A stretch of DNA of 39,039 bases, taken from NCBI GenBank assembly GCA_017515465.1, contig JAFWFV010000024.1, forward strand, positions 1-39,039, written 5' to 3'. Position 1 is the first letter of the stretch, and each line of letters starts with the position of its first letter. The translations under genes were made by a program, and so were the position numbers. This document shows, in pieces, positions 38,947-39,039 of the stretch. Origin of the DNA: Clostridiales bacterium. GTDB lineage: Bacteria > Bacillota > Clostridia > Saccharofermentanales > Saccharofermentanaceae. The notes under the pieces are model-generated. The model made no database searches and was not told the origin of the DNA. It was given only the letters and a program-made list of their open reading frames with translations.

Positions 38947-39039
38947 TTAACAGATGGTTGCTTCCCTGTAAAGAGCAGGAGGCAACCATTCTGTTTTTGC
39001 CTGAATTCGTTTGTTGTTGTAATAATCTATGTACTTTGT
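38947..39039 (-). CDS. IS3-family (IS150-like) transposase, C-terminal 30 residues
   Basis: On the minus strand the last 30 codons before TAA (38947-38949) read TKYIDYYNNKRIQAK, then TEWLPPALYREATIC. The YIDYYNNKRIQ pattern followed by a P-x-x-YR stretch is the typical end of the rve (DDE) integrase-domain transposase, orfB, of IS3/IS150-group elements. The catalytic residues and the rest of the gene lie beyond the window. The hairpin at 38954-38989 is formed by these codons. Confidence 0.8.
   Translation of the reverse strand, partial: TKYIDYYNNKRIQAKTEWLPPALYREATIC
38954..38989. other. Hairpin inside the transposase 3' end
   Basis: ATGGTTGCTTCC pairs with GGAGGCAACCAT (12 bp, one G-U) around a 12-nt loop, followed on the plus strand by TCTGTTTTT. 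On the plus strand it could stop trpB2 transcripts from entering the IS. It also lies within the transposase coding sequence. Confidence 0.5.

Larger units (their letters stand above)
38907..39039 (-). mobile_element. End of an IS3-family insertion sequence (continues beyond the window)
   Basis: From about 38907 the sequence reads TGTACCCAGAATCCTGGACA, a terminal-repeat-like end containing the small inverted repeat CCAG-AATC-CTGG. About 20 bases inside this end lies the 3' end of a transposase gene on the minus strand. The other end and any target-site duplication lie outside the window, so the exact border is a proposal. Confidence 0.6.

Overview
The window looks like a chromosomal segment of a Gram-positive Clostridia-type bacterium (Bacillota). 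The evidence is the ruvCAB-queH cluster, mreC-mreD-PBP2 followed by a methylglyoxal-synthase-like gene, a long-form (about 400 aa) PRPP synthetase, RqcH, DUF5702/TadE-like proteins, AGGAGG-type ribosome binding sites and heavy use of AGG/AGA arginine codons. Genus cannot be told from the sequence alone. Almost everything is housekeeping. The only clear mobile DNA is the end of an IS3-type element at the right edge.

Layout. 1-262: the 3' end of ftsY, a bidirectional terminator and a tRNA-Lys(CTT). 340-2448: an acyltransferase-3 membrane protein with an apparently leaderless promoter, converging on a Gfo/Idh/MocA oxidoreductase gene broken by an in-frame amber codon. 2534-6775: pyrimidine-nucleoside phosphorylase, then ruvC-ruvA-ruvB-queH. 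6850-11572 (minus): a PRPP synthetase-like paralogue, PRPP synthetase, a small membrane protein and rqcH. 11675-12265 (minus): engB. 12371-16763: comEC, a GH25 lysozyme-type lipoprotein and holA. 16843-22422: NADP-isocitrate dehydrogenase, a SEC-C protein, mreC, mreD and PBP2. 22552-27089: a degenerate MGS-like protein, a metallo-beta-lactamase-fold hydrolase, pheS and pheT. 27201-29875: a three-gene TadE/DUF5702 pseudopilin-like cluster. 29954-35469: a small membrane protein, a TrpR-like regulator, secA, purine nucleoside phosphorylase and adenosylhomocysteinase. 35537-37444: a lipoprotein, an ECF sigma factor and a probable anti-sigma. 37493-38860: TrpB2. 38907-39039: an IS3-family end.

The most interesting signal is regulatory. 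A 10-bp tandem unit, TTCGGACC(T/A)T, occurs as two perfect copies just upstream of comEC (12320-12339) and as a degenerate array of seven exactly 10-bp-spaced units upstream of the TadE/DUF5702 cluster (27111-27180). I saw it in no other intergenic region of the window. Measured from the proposed start codons, the units sit in nearly the same helical phase (-51/-41 and -50/-40). This suggests one unknown DNA-binding regulator co-controls a DNA-uptake channel and a pilus-like surface system, i.e. a candidate competence regulon that would also include the muramidase-like lipoprotein cotranscribed with comEC.

Other points worth attention: probable leaderless mRNAs (a -10 box seven bases before the ATG) for the acyltransferase and engB; a tandem PRPP-synthetase paralogue lacking the catalytic-loop lysine; an MGS-fold protein that has lost most catalytic residues; and a hairpin covering the start region of the pseudopilin-like cluster. 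Intergenic gaps are short: none exceeds 300 bases without an annotated feature.
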